DNA of 64,000 nucleotides from Deinococcus alpinitundrae (lineage in GTDB: Bacteria; Deinococcota; Deinococci; Deinococcales; Deinococcaceae), in assembly GCF_009982895.1 (NCBI RefSeq), contig NZ_WXZL01000002.1, forward strand, positions 62,001-126,000. The letters are read 5' to 3'. Of this stretch, positions 38,313 through 49,814 are shown in pieces. The notes beneath the pieces are model-generated. The model was not told the origin of the DNA and did not search any database. It was given only the letters and a program-made list of their open reading frames with translations. Position 1 is the stretch's first letter, and each line of letters starts with the position of its first letter. The translations under genes were made by a program, and so were the position numbers.

Positions 38313-38798
38313 ATGCGAGATCATCCGTCGGCAGCGGAGTCGTCGTCGCCCTACCGTCGCATTCTGGTGGCGACGGGCGGCGCTCCGCACTCTGAGAAAG
38401 CCGTGGAGCGGGCCATCACTCTGGCCCAGCACTTTGAAGCGGTGCTGGACGTGGTGGTGGTGGTGCCCACCCAGCGCAGCGCGATGGCCAGCCTGGCTGC
38501 CAGCATTCCCGGCAGCGGCGCACTCGAAGAGCAGATCGTGCAAACGCTCTATGACGCCCGAGCGGCCCATCTGCGGGCCGTCATGACCCGTGCCGAGGCG
38601 GCTGGGCTGGATGTTCGCCCACACCTGCTCAGCGCCGCCCGACCCGCCGACGTGATTCTGAAAATGGCGGCCGAGCTGGAGACCGATCTGATCGTGCTGG
38701 GTCGGCGGCATACCACCGCACTCAGCGCCAATCTGGCGGGCAGCGTGGGTCTGAGTGTGAGCCGCGCCGCGCTGGTGGACGTGCTGATCACCCACTGA
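38313..38798 (+). CDS. Universal stress protein (UspA family)
   Basis: The 161-aa protein has the Usp alpha/beta fold: YRRILVATGGAPHSEKAVERAITLAQ at the N-terminus and TDLIVLGRRHTTALSANLAGSVGLSVSRAALVDVLI at the C-terminus. The usual ATP-binding G-x2-G-x9-G-S/T motif is only partly kept: the first Gly is in LGRRH and the last in GSVG, but the second Gly is His. ATP binding is therefore uncertain. The start at 38313 is supported by TACACT six bases upstream. It is convergent with the hut IclR gene. Confidence 0.85.
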   Translation: MRDHPSAAESSSPYRRILVATGGAPHSEKAVERAITLAQHFEAVLDVVVVVPTQRSAMASLAASIPGSGALEEQIVQTLYDARAAHLRAVMTRAEAAGLDVRPHLLSAARPADVILKMAAELETDLIVLGRRHTTALSANLAGSVGLSVSRAALVDVLITH

Positions 38799-38813
38799 GG
38801 GAGGTGCAGTGTG

Positions 38814-39524
38814 CTACTGCGGCCCGGCAAACTCAAGGGCCGCTGTCTGTACCTTTGCCAGCAGCGCCCGCTCGCGTGCCAGAAAACGCTGGGTGGGCAA
38901 CTGAATGCCGAACGCCGCCACCACCTCGCCTGCCCACCACAGCGGCACGCACGCTGAGCAGTGGCCTGCCACCCATTCCTCGATGGCCAGCGCGTGGCCG
39001 CCCTCGCGCACCCGGTTCAACTCGCCCGCCCACTCGTCGGGCGTGGTGATGGTGCTCTCGGTGAAGCGCTCGAATGCTGGCGTCGGCAACTCGGCGTAGG
39101 CGTACAGCACTTTCCCGGCGGCGGTGGCGTTGGCGGGGAGGGTCACGTCGGTCTGAACCTGGCGATGATCGGCGCTCGGATCGCCTAGGGCGCGGTTGAT
39201 GCAGATGACCTGCGGCCCTTCCAGCACGCAGATGAAGCCGAGCGACTGGGTCGCGGCGGCGAGGCTGGCCAGGGCGCTTCTGGCTGGTCCGAACCAGGGC
39301 AGGGCCGCGCTGAGCTGAGCGCCGAACTCGGCGAGTTGCCAGCTCAGGCGGTAGTGCCCGCCGGGCGTGCGCCGCAGGAAGCCCGCTTCCGTCAGACCCG
39401 CGAGATGGGCGTGAAGGGTGGCACGCGGCCAGCCCAGATGCAGGGCCAGCGCCCGCACGCCCCACTCCGGCTGTGCAGCGCTGAAGGCCCGTAGGACCGT
39501 TCCGGCTTTACTGAGGGTCTGCAC
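38814..39524 (-). CDS. IclR-family regulator, probably of the hut operon
   Basis: The 236-aa protein has an IclR winged helix (VRALALHLGWPRATLHAHLAGLTEAGFLRR) and an IclR effector domain (DVTLPANATAAGKVLYAY, then GHALAIEEWVAGHCSACVPL). It is divergent from hutU with 73 bp between starts, so it most likely controls histidine degradation, with histidine or urocanate as effector. The GTG start has TAGACT six bases upstream and no ribosome site. Confidence 0.88.
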   Translation of the reverse strand: MQTLSKAGTVLRAFSAAQPEWGVRALALHLGWPRATLHAHLAGLTEAGFLRRTPGGHYRLSWQLAEFGAQLSAALPWFGPARSALASLAAATQSLGFICVLEGPQVICINRALGDPSADHRQVQTDVTLPANATAAGKVLYAYAELPTPAFERFTESTITTPDEWAGELNRVREGGHALAIEEWVAGHCSACVPLWWAGEVVAAFGIQLPTQRFLARERALLAKVQTAALEFAGPQ

Positions 39525-39530
39525 GCCTTG

Positions 39531-39536
39531 AGTCTA
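39531..39536 (-). promoter_or_regulatory. Leaderless -10 box of the hut IclR gene
   Basis: TAGACT on the minus strand, six bases before the GTG at 39524, without Shine-Dalgarno. Confidence 0.55.
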
Positions 39537-39557
39537 GCTGTCCCGCATGGCTGGACA

Positions 39558-39571
39558 CAGCTCTTGAGCTG
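39558..39571. promoter_or_regulatory. Possible IclR operator in the hut intergenic region
   Basis: CAGCTC-TT-GAGCTG, a 14-bp inverted repeat centred in the 73-bp region between the IclR gene and hutU. The left half overlaps another AGCTGT/ACAGCT pair. It is a candidate site only. Confidence 0.45.
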
Positions 39572-39597
39572 CCCAGCTCGCCAGCCGACACTGAGGC

Positions 39598-41261
<1,664 letters not shown>

Positions 41262-41265
<4 letters not shown>

Positions 41266-41881
41266 AGCGTCAGATGGCGACAGTGCTCTTGGCGGCCTCG
41301 CTGGGTACGGTGCTGGCCCAGGGAAACCCTCAGCCTCCTGCGCCCATTCACCCTGTGACGTTCAAAAATGGTCACACGTACCAAGTCAAAGCGCCGCCTG
41401 CCACCAGAAATAGCGACGATTTCTGGGATCAGTGGAGCTTTGATGAGGCGTTTCCCTCGCCGGACGGCAAATTCATGGCAATCAGGTTTTTGCAGAGTAG
41501 CAAAGATCCGCGCCACAATCCGAAAGTGATCGACTTGGTCAGCCAAAGTGGGAGTCAGATCCGGCTCAAGGACAGCGATCTCCTTGATGTTTCCTGGTCA
41601 CTGGACAGCAAATACCTGCTGGGCAAAGGCAGCTCGTCTGTGCGGGTCTGGAATACCAGTGGAATACTGAATTACAGGGATTTCAGCCAGGCCAGGCGAT
41701 TGACTATCGTTGAACTCAAACCCAATCGGCAGGGCCTGTGCCTGGCGCTTCAGCCGTCTACCTACGCTGCCGATCAAGCCAAGCTCAGCACCACGGTTGC
41801 CCAGGTGGCGCTGCCGGGTTTGAAGATTGCGAGATCAAGTCAGCGGAGTGTGCCAGTCAGTCAGCAAACGGGGTTCTGTCC

Positions 41882-41885
<4 letters not shown>
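41262..41885 (+). CDS. Secreted hypothetical protein nested in the hut operon
   Basis: The 207-aa protein has a signal peptide (cleavage near VLAQG) and then a region reminiscent of WD40/TolB propeller blades: [23 protein letters not shown] and SVRVWNTSG. It overlaps hutU upstream and hutG downstream by ATGA junctions, so it is fully coupled, yet it is clearly richer in A/T and Lys/Ser/Asn codons than its neighbours. No hut enzyme resembles it, and a histidine-degradation step outside the membrane is not expected. Function unknown; it looks like a later insertion into the operon. Confidence 0.75.
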
Positions 41886-42776
<891 letters not shown>

Positions 42777-42784
<8 letters not shown>

Positions 42785-43988
42785 AGTTCTGTTCACCAAC
42801 ATCGCCCAGTTCGTCACCCCAAAAGCTGGCCCCCAGCGCGGCGCGGCCATGCGCGAGCTGGCCGTTATCCCCGACGCTGCGCTGCTTGTCTGTGACGGCC
42901 TGATCGCCTGGGTGGGTTCGGCCAAAGACGCGCCCCGTGCCGAACAGACCCATGACCTCGGCGGCGTGGCCGTGACCCCGGCGCTGATCGACCCGCACAC
43001 GCACGCCGTCTGGGCTGGAGATCGCCTGGGCGACTTCGAGGCCCGGGTGGAAGGCGTGCCCTACGAAACCATCCTGGTGCGGGGCGGCGGCATTCGCAGC
43101 ACCATGCGGGCCACCCGGCAGGCCAGCCTGGACGAACTCGTGGCACTGGCCCTGCCCCGCCTGCAAGCCCTGAGCGCTTCCGGCGCGGCGACCATCGAGA
43201 TCAAGAGCGGCTACGGCCTGGACTTCGAAGCCGAGTTGCGAATGCTGGAAGCGGTCCGGGTGCTGCAAACGCAAACGGCTGCCGACCTGCGCCCGACGCT
43301 GCTGCTTCACGTTCCGCCCGAAGAGAACCGCGCCGGGTATGTTCAGGAGGTCTGCCACAGCTTGATTCCCCGCGTGGCCGAGGGGCAGCTGGCCGAAGCG
43401 GTGGATGTGTTCTGCGAAACCGAAGCCTTCAGCGTTCCCGAAACCCGCGCCATGCTGGAAGCGGCCCACCTGCACGGCCTGAAGCTCAAGCTGCATGCCG
43501 ATCAGTTTCACGCCATCGGCGGCACCGAACTTGCCTGCGAACTCGCTGCGCTGAGCGTGGACCATCTGGAAGCCAGCGGTGAGGCGCAGATCAGGGTATT
43601 GGCCGCGAGTCCAACTGTCGCCACCGTCTTGCCGGGTGTGACGCTGCACCTGGGCCTCCCCGCCGCCCCCGCCCGTGCGCTGATCGACGCGGGCGCGTGC
43701 CTGGCGCTCGGCACGGACCTCAACCCCGGCAGCGCGCCTGTGTTCTCGATTCAGCTGTCCTTGGCCCTGGGAGTGCGCCTCAACCGGCTCACGCCCGCCG
43801 AAGCGCTCACCGCTGCCACCGTCAACGCCGCCGCCGCGCTAGGCCTGACCGACCGGGGAGCTTTGAGTGTGGGCCAGCGGGCCGACTTCCTGGCGCTGCA
43901 TTCTGCCGACTGGCGTGACCTTGCCTACACTCTCGGCGCAAATCCCGTTCAAACCGTGTTCATTGCCGGACAGGAGCAATATTCATGA
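42777..43988 (+). CDS. hutI: Imidazolonepropionase
   Basis: The 403-aa amidohydrolase opens the imidazolone ring to give formimidoylglutamate. It has the metal motif [12 protein letters not shown] (H74, H76), the family block [15 protein letters not shown], the [13 protein letters not shown]is pair and [10 protein letters not shown] near the metal Asp. Its ends overlap hutG (8 bp) and hutH (ATGA). Confidence 0.96.
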
Positions 43989-45469
43989 TTTTAGACCGCA
44001 GCCTGACTCTGGACGACTTTCAGCGCGTTGTGCGCGGCTTTGAGGCGGTGGAACTCGCGCCCGACGCCCGTGAGCGCATCCGAAGAGCCCGCGCCGTCAT
44101 CGAGCGCATCGTGGAAGGTGACAAGGCCGTCTACGGCGTCAACACCGGCTTCGGCAAATTCGCCACCATCGGCATTGACCGTGCTCAGCTCGGCCAGCTC
44201 CAGCGCAATCTGATCGTCTCGCACGCCATCGGGGTCGGTGCGCCGCTGCCAGGCGAAGTGGTGCGCGGGATGCTGCTGCTGCGCGCCCAGTCGCTGGCGC
44301 TGGGTCATTCCGGCGTGCGTGAGGAGGTCGTGGGGTTGCTGCTGGCCTTGCTCAACGCCGACGCCTTGCCCGTCATTCCCGCTCAGGGTTCGGTGGGCGC
44401 GTCGGGCGACCTCGCGCCGCTGGCCCACCTCGCCCTGGCGCTGATTGGGTTGGGTGAACTGGAGTACCGGGGTACGGTGCGTCCAGCGGCCGATGTCCTG
44501 GCTGAGCTGGGCCTGGTGCCCCTGGAACTTCAAGCCAAGGAAGGCTTGGCCCTGATCAACGGCACGCAATTGATGGGCAGTTTGCTGGCCCTCAGCGTGC
44601 TGGACGCCCGCACCTTGCTGAGCGCCGCCAACCGCGCCGCTGCCATGACGGTGGAGGGCATGCGCGGCAGCCACCAGCCGTTCCGCGACGACATCGTGCG
44701 GCTGCGGCCCCATCCCGGCGCGCTGGAAGTCGCCGCCGAACTGCGCTCATATTTGCAGGGCAGCGAGATCGCGCCCTCTCACGCCGACTGCGGACGGGTG
44801 CAGGACGCCTACAGCCTGCGGGCTGTGCCGCAGGTCCACGGGGCCACGCTGGACGTGCTGCACCATGCCGAGCGGGTGCTGGCGACCGAGTTCGCCTCCG
44901 TGACCGACAACCCGCTGATCTTGCCCGACACGAATGAGGTTATCAGCGGCGGCAACTTTCACGGGCAGCCGCTGGCGCTCACCGCCGACGCGCTGTGCGT
45001 GGCATTGGCTGAACTCGGCAGCATCTCCGAGCGCCGCTGCGAGCAGCTGCTCAACCCGGCGCTGTCGGGCCTTCCGGGATTCCTGACCCCGCACGGCGGC
45101 CTCAATTCGGGCCTGATGATCGCCCAGTATACCGCCGCCGCGCTGGTCAGCGAGAACAAGGTGCTGTGCCATCCGGCGAGTGTGGACAGCATTCCCACCA
45201 GTGCCAATCAGGAAGACCACGTGTCGATGGGCGCTCATGCCTGCCGCAAGCTGCGCGAGGTGATGGAAAATGTGTTCACCATCATCAGCATCGAACTGCT
45301 CTGCGGCGCTCAGTCGCTGGACTTTCAGCCGCTCAAACCCGGCGTGGGCGTTCAGGCGGCACACCGGGCCATTCGTTCGTTCGTGCCGATGCTAGAGGAA
45401 GACCGCTACTTCAAGCCCGAACTCGACGAATTGCGAACGCGGGTGCGGGAAGGCAGGCTGCTGAGCTGA
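43985..45469 (+). CDS. hutH: Histidine ammonia-lyase
   Basis: The 494-aa enzyme deaminates histidine to urocanate. The Ala-Ser-Gly triad (A139-S140-G141, in [15 protein letters not shown]) that cyclises to the MIO cofactor is intact, as is [11 protein letters not shown] near the active-site Tyr. It is the last gene of hutU-x-hutG-hutI-hutH although it acts first. Twenty-five bases separate it from the convergent methyltransferase gene, with no clear terminator. Confidence 0.97.
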   Translation: MILDRSLTLDDFQRVVRGFEAVELAPDARERIRRARAVIERIVEGDKAVYGVNTGFGKFATIGIDRAQLGQLQRNLIVSHAIGVGAPLPGEVVRGMLLLRAQSLALGHSGVREEVVGLLLALLNADALPVIPAQGSVGASGDLAPLAHLALALIGLGELEYRGTVRPAADVLAELGLVPLELQAKEGLALINGTQLMGSLLALSVLDARTLLSAANRAAAMTVEGMRGSHQPFRDDIVRLRPHPGALEVAAELRSYLQGSEIAPSHADCGRVQDAYSLRAVPQVHGATLDVLHHAERVLATEFASVTDNPLILPDTNEVISGGNFHGQPLALTADALCVALAELGSISERRCEQLLNPALSGLPGFLTPHGGLNSGLMIAQYTAAALVSENKVLCHPASVDSIPTSANQEDHVSMGAHACRKLREVMENVFTIISIELLCGAQSLDFQPLKPGVGVQAAHRAIRSFVPMLEEDRYFKPELDELRTRVREGRLLS

Positions 45470-45494
45470 GGGCGCACAGGCTGTGTCCCGCGCC

Positions 45495-46142
45495 TCAACC
45501 GCCCTTGAGCACCCGGCCCACCACCGCGAACAGCGGGTCGCCGCCGCGCTTGCCGCGCTGCGGGCTGCGGTCGAGCTGTTGAATGTCGCCCCAGTTGCCC
45601 GCCGAGCGCAAATACCCGGCCACCAGATTGAGCTGCCCGGCGCTGGTCAACTGATGCCAGATCGCCACCGCCTTGCTGGGAAAGCAGCGGTTCGAGAAGC
45701 TGATCACCACTGACCCGCCGCTCACGACTACCCGGCCTAGATCGCGCAGCACCGCCACCGGGTCGGTCAGGTAATCCACCGAGACAGTCAGGCCGGCCGC
45801 GTCGAACGAGTTGTCCTCAAAAGGAAGCTGCGGCGTGGTGTTGAGGTTCTGAACGATGTGGGCGTCGAGCCGAGGATTGCGCTCCAGTTCTGCGGCATTG
45901 AGGCCCAGCCCGACCACTTGGCGGTAGGTCACCTCCGGCGGCAGGTGGCTGATCCAGCTGCTCATCAGATCGAGAATGCGCCCGTCCGCTGGGAAGAACT
46001 CACGGTAGAGCTGGGTGACGGCGTCGATGGCTCCGTCGTCGATATGGGTCACGAAGCGCGGCTGGCGGTAGAACAGCTCGTCGGGGGTTTCGTCCTGCCG
46101 CCGGAACGCGGTGCGCGGCAAATCATCCAGGGAGTCGGCCAT
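45495..46142 (-). CDS. SAM-dependent methyltransferase-like protein
   Basis: The 215-aa protein has a class-I methyltransferase-like core: GRILDLMSSWISHLP (motif I, with the Gly-rich loop altered), VVGLGLNAAELERNP, QLPFEDNSFDAAGLTVSVDYLTDPVAVLRDLGRVVVSGGSVVISFSNR. The degenerate glycine loop leaves it unclear whether SAM is bound. The ATG at 46142 gives a typical N-terminus; a longer frame exists but lacks support. Substrate unknown. Confidence 0.78.
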   Translation of the reverse strand: MADSLDDLPRTAFRRQDETPDELFYRQPRFVTHIDDGAIDAVTQLYREFFPADGRILDLMSSWISHLPPEVTYRQVVGLGLNAAELERNPRLDAHIVQNLNTTPQLPFEDNSFDAAGLTVSVDYLTDPVAVLRDLGRVVVSGGSVVISFSNRCFPSKAVAIWHQLTSAGQLNLVAGYLRSAGNWGDIQQLDRSPQRGKRGGDPLFAVVGRVLKGG

Positions 46143-46221
46143 GCCTGATAGTGTCGCCCGCCTTGCCCCGGCGCGCTGTAGGCCGGGACGCAACGTTCGC
46201 CGCCTGCCGTCAGCCCAGCAG

Positions 46222-46253
46222 AAAGGGGAACGAACACCTGAGTGCCGTTCCCC
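46222..46253 (-). terminator. Terminator of the drug efflux operon
   Basis: Perfect 8-bp arms GGGGAACG / CGTTCCCC with a 13-nt loop, followed by TTTC on the minus strand, about 40 bp past the adaptor stop at 46292. Confidence 0.7.
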
Positions 46254-46291
46254 CGCTTGGTCCTGCACGGACCTGTATCTGGTGGCCTGCT

Positions 46292-48103
46292 TTACTGCGC
46301 CGTCACCGGAGCGCCGTCCCACAGGGCGTTCACGTCGCTCTGCACGATTACTGCGCCGCTCGGCACGCCGGACGTCAGGGTGATCTCGTCTGTGCTTTCC
46401 GCTGCGCCGCTGCTGCCGCTCAAACCGGTCTGCACCGGCGTGCGCACCGCTTTGCCCGCCTTGACGACGTACACGTAGTTCTGCGCGCCGATGCGGGCAA
46501 TCGCGCTGCTCGGCACGACCGGCGAATCGGCGCTGACCTCGGCGTTGATGGTGCCGGTGGCGACCATGCCTGCTCTGAGTTCGGTGTTGGCGGCATCAAG
46601 CCGGGCCTCAATCGGGTAGAAGTCGCCAGTCGCCACCGAGGTGGGATTGATGGCCGTGAGCTTGGCCGCATACTTACGGTTGGGGAAAGCGTCGAACTTA
46701 ACCTGCACCGGCTGGCCGGTCTTGAGCAGATTGGCCTGCGCCGCCGGAATGGTCGCGACGATCTTGCGCGGGTCGCTCTGCACGATGGTCATCAGCGGGA
46801 CGCCGGGAGCCGCCACCTCACCGACCTCCACGTTCCTGGCCGAGACCACGCCGTCGATCGGGCTGGTGATCACGGCCTTACCGATCATCAGTTTGAGGTT
46901 CTGCACCGTGGCCTGGGCCGCCTGCACCGCGCCGCCGCCCGCATTCTGGGCCGCGACCTGGGCGTTGGTGTACTGGGTCTGGGCATTCAGCAGGTCCTGC
47001 CTGGAGACGCCGCCGAGCTTGTAGACCGCCGACACCCGGTCGAGGGTGCTGGCCGCCAGTCTCAGGTTGGCCTGCGCCGAGTCGCCGCCGTTCTGAACCT
47101 GACTCAGCGTGGCCTGCGCTCCGGCGAGCTGGGCACGCAGGGTGCTGTCGTCAATGCGGGCCAGCACCTCGCCCTTGCTCACCTTGTCGCCGACCTGCGC
47201 CGCGACCTGGGTGACGTTGCCCGCGAGCTGCGCGGCGATGGTCACGTCGTTGCCGGAGGTCAGGGTGCCGACCACGCTGAGCTGCACCTTCAGCGGCGCG
47301 GGCGCGGCCTTTGTTGTCTTGACGCTGGTGGGCGTGCTGGGCGGGTCTTTCAGATCGATGGTGACGCTGGCGCTCGATCCGGGCAGCAGCTTGGAGCGGT
47401 CCACCTTGCTCAGATACACCGATACCGGGATGACCTGGGCCACTTTGGTGAAGTTGCCGTTGTCGGCTCCGCCGCTGGGCAGCAGCGAGAAGGTGCTGGC
47501 GGTGGCCTGCCCGATCTGCTGCACCCGGCCGTCGAGGGTCTGCCCCGGCAGGGCGTCGAGCGTCACATGCACCGGCTGGCCGAGCTTGACCTTGCCGATG
47601 TCGGCCTCCTTGACGTTGGCCGAAACGTAGGCGCTCGAATCGTCGGCGATGACTGCCAGCGACTGCCCGGTGTTGACCAGTTGCCCGATCAGCGCCGTGG
47701 ACTGAATGACCTGCCCGCTGATCGGCGCGCGAATCAAGGAGCGCGAGGCGGTCAGCGGCGCGGTCTGCGAGAGTGCCCCGGCGTTGGCGGCGCTCGACTG
47801 GGCCACCGTGGAGGTATCGATCTGCCCGATGACCTGTCCCGCCGTGACAGTGCTGCCCACCGCCACGTTCCACTGCAACACCCGCCCCGGAATCTCCGGC
47901 ACGATGTTGGCGGTGTTGGCGGCCACGCGGGCGTTGTCGGTGCTGACGTGGTTGGCGGCATTGCTGGCGTACCACCAGGCGATTGCGCCGCCGCCGAGGA
48001 CCACCAGCAGCCCCACGGTGAGGCCCAGGGCGCGGCGACGCGGCGGCGTCGGCTTGGCGGCGACCTCTGGCGTTTTGATTTCGGGTGTTTGTGCGGCTGT
48101 CAT
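46292..48103 (-). CDS. Fused double periplasmic adaptor (EmrA-like plus AcrA/MdtA-like)
   Basis: The 603-aa protein has one N-terminal membrane anchor (residues ~25-46) and two adaptor units in tandem. Unit 1 (~52-252) has EmrA features: VSTDNARVAANTANIVPEIPGRV and FSLLPSGGADNGNFTKVAQVIPVSVYL, but only a very short hairpin. A Pro/Thr linker (~253-270) leads to unit 2 (~272-603), an RND-type adaptor with VVGTLTSGNDVTIAAQLAGNV, a helical hairpin (~321-405), a second lipoyl half (VITSPIDGVVSARNVEVGEV) and a membrane-proximal end. Usual adaptors are 350-420 aa. GAGAGGG precedes the ATG at 48103. Confidence 0.9.
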   Translation of the reverse strand: MTAAQTPEIKTPEVAAKPTPPRRRALGLTVGLLVVLGGGAIAWWYASNAANHVSTDNARVAANTANIVPEIPGRVLQWNVAVGSTVTAGQVIGQIDTSTVAQSSAANAGALSQTAPLTASRSLIRAPISGQVIQSTALIGQLVNTGQSLAVIADDSSAYVSANVKEADIGKVKLGQPVHVTLDALPGQTLDGRVQQIGQATASTFSLLPSGGADNGNFTKVAQVIPVSVYLSKVDRSKLLPGSSASVTIDLKDPPSTPTSVKTTKAAPAPLKVQLSVVGTLTSGNDVTIAAQLAGNVTQVAAQVGDKVSKGEVLARIDDSTLRAQLAGAQATLSQVQNGGDSAQANLRLAASTLDRVSAVYKLGGVSRQDLLNAQTQYTNAQVAAQNAGGGAVQAAQATVQNLKLMIGKAVITSPIDGVVSARNVEVGEVAAPGVPLMTIVQSDPRKIVATIPAAQANLLKTGQPVQVKFDAFPNRKYAAKLTAINPTSVATGDFYPIEARLDAANTELRAGMVATGTINAEVSADSPVVPSSAIARIGAQNYVYVVKAGKAVRTPVQTGLSGSSGAAESTDEITLTSGVPSGAVIVQSDVNALWDGAPVTAQ

Positions 48104-48166
48104 GGTGTTCCCTCTCAAAAATGCTGAATGTGGGTGTGGAGTGGAGCAGTGGACTCTCTTACCGCT

Positions 48167-49753
48167 TCAGTCCATGGCCGCGTGGCCTGGTTCTGCCGCC
48201 ACCTTGCCCTTCTTGAGGGCCAGGGCCGCCACCGCGCAGACCACCAGGGCCAGGGCGATGATGACCATCACGATGTCGAAGGTGTTGGTGAAGACGGTGG
48301 TGCCGATCTGGCGTTGCAGCAGGGCGCTGAAGGCTGCCTGGGCGTGGGCCAGGTCGAGGCCGCTGGCCTGAAGCCGAGCGATGGCCTGCTGAACGGCGTT
48401 TTGCTGCGGCACGTTGCCCTGCTGGAGCAGATTGGCATAGCCGCTTTGCTGGATGTGGTTGTAGTGGTCGAACAGTTGCACCATCAGCACCACGCCGAAC
48501 GCGCCGCCGAGCCGGTTGACGACGTTGGTGATGGCGCTGGCTTGCCCCGCCTGCATCGGTGGGATTTCCGAGACGGCGGCTGACTGGGTGGGAATCATGG
48601 CCAGCCCCATGCCGACCGAGCGCACGCAGTTCCACCAGATAATCGAGAAGAAGGCTGTCTCGATGGTCAGTTGCCGGAAGAAATACATGCCCAGCGCGAT
48701 GAATAAGAGTCCCACTGGTACCAGCACGCGCGGCCCGACCCGGTCGTAGAGTCGTCCGGCGAACGGCATCACCAATCCGGTCAGCAGCGCGGGCGGCAAT
48801 TGCAGGTAGCCGGACTGAAAGGCCCCCAGCCCTCGAATGCTCTGCATGTAGACCGGCAGATAAAACAGCACCCCGAACAGCGAGATACTGATGACCATCA
48901 GCAGCAGGTTGGCAATCGCGAAGCTGCGGTACTTGAACAGGCGCAAGTTGAGCAGCGGATGCGGAATGTGCAGCTCCCACCAGATGAAAAAGGCCATGCT
49001 GACGGCGCTGACATACAGCAGCAAGACGATGCTTTCCGATCCCCAGCCCCACGAACTGCCTTCCGAGGTGGCGAGCAGCAGGGCGAACAATGAGGTGGCG
49101 ATCGCCGCCGCGCCCCACCAGTCGAACGCCTGGGTGGGGGTGGGCGGCACGTTCGGCACGCCGCGCAGCGCCAGGAAAATGGCGATGACACCAACCGGAA
49201 TATTGATGGTGAAAATCCAGCGCCAGTCGACGAACTCGACCAGGTAACCGCCCAGCGTGGGGCCGATAGCGGGAGCCAGGAGCACCGCCATACCGAAGAT
49301 GCCGCCCGCCGCGCCGAGCTGATTGCGCGGCACCATCCGGATCATCATGGCCTGCACGGCAGGCATGATCAGGCCGCCGCCCACGGCCTGCACGATGCGG
49401 AAGGCAATCATGCTGTTGAGGTTCCACGAAAACGCGCACAGCGCCGAGCCGATGGTGAAGATGATCAGCGCGACCATGTACATGTTGCGGATGCCGAATT
49501 TGGCGCCCAGCCAGCCCGAGAGCGGCGTGACCACGCCCAGGGCCAGCGTGTAGGCGGTCGACACCCATTCGATGCCCGCCTGATCGACTCCGAACACATT
49601 GATCATGTCGGGCAGCGCCACGTTCACGATGCTGGTGTCGAGCACGGCCATGAACGCGCCGATCACCAGAATCAGCAGCGGAGCCTGCCAGCGGACGAGT
49701 TGCCCGCTGGCGATGGACGGTTGTTGGGCAGGCGCAGGGGCGGCAGCGGTCAT
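48167..49753 (-). CDS. DHA2-family MFS drug exporter (EmrB/QacA type)
   Basis: The 528-aa inner-membrane antiporter has about 14 transmembrane segments. DHA2 motifs visible are FMAVLDTSIVNVALPDM (helix 1, motif D1), GWLGAKFGIRNMY (motif A) and GPTLGGYLVEFVDWRWIFTINIPVG (motif C region). It exports drugs with the adaptor encoded downstream and one of the two TolC-like proteins upstream. GGAGA precedes the ATG. Confidence 0.95.
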   Translation of the reverse strand: MTAAAPAPAQQPSIASGQLVRWQAPLLILVIGAFMAVLDTSIVNVALPDMINVFGVDQAGIEWVSTAYTLALGVVTPLSGWLGAKFGIRNMYMVALIIFTIGSALCAFSWNLNSMIAFRIVQAVGGGLIMPAVQAMMIRMVPRNQLGAAGGIFGMAVLLAPAIGPTLGGYLVEFVDWRWIFTINIPVGVIAIFLALRGVPNVPPTPTQAFDWWGAAAIATSLFALLLATSEGSSWGWGSESIVLLLYVSAVSMAFFIWWELHIPHPLLNLRLFKYRSFAIANLLLMVISISLFGVLFYLPVYMQSIRGLGAFQSGYLQLPPALLTGLVMPFAGRLYDRVGPRVLVPVGLLFIALGMYFFRQLTIETAFFSIIWWNCVRSVGMGLAMIPTQSAAVSEIPPMQAGQASAITNVVNRLGGAFGVVLMVQLFDHYNHIQQSGYANLLQQGNVPQQNAVQQAIARLQASGLDLAHAQAAFSALLQRQIGTTVFTNTFDIVMVIIALALVVCAVAALALKKGKVAAEPGHAAMD

Positions 49754-49814
49754 AGCGTTCTCCAGTCAGCGTGAAGCCGGTGAACTCGGGGGCGGCGGTC
49801 AGCGGCCACAGGGG

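Noticed and set aside
46151..48127. 658-codon plus-strand frame opposite the efflux adaptor
   Set aside because: Antisense shadow of the adaptor gene; composition (Gly/Arg/His-rich) and lack of motifs show it is not coding. Similar long antisense frames opposite the thiolase, permeases and dehydrogenases were dropped for the same reason.
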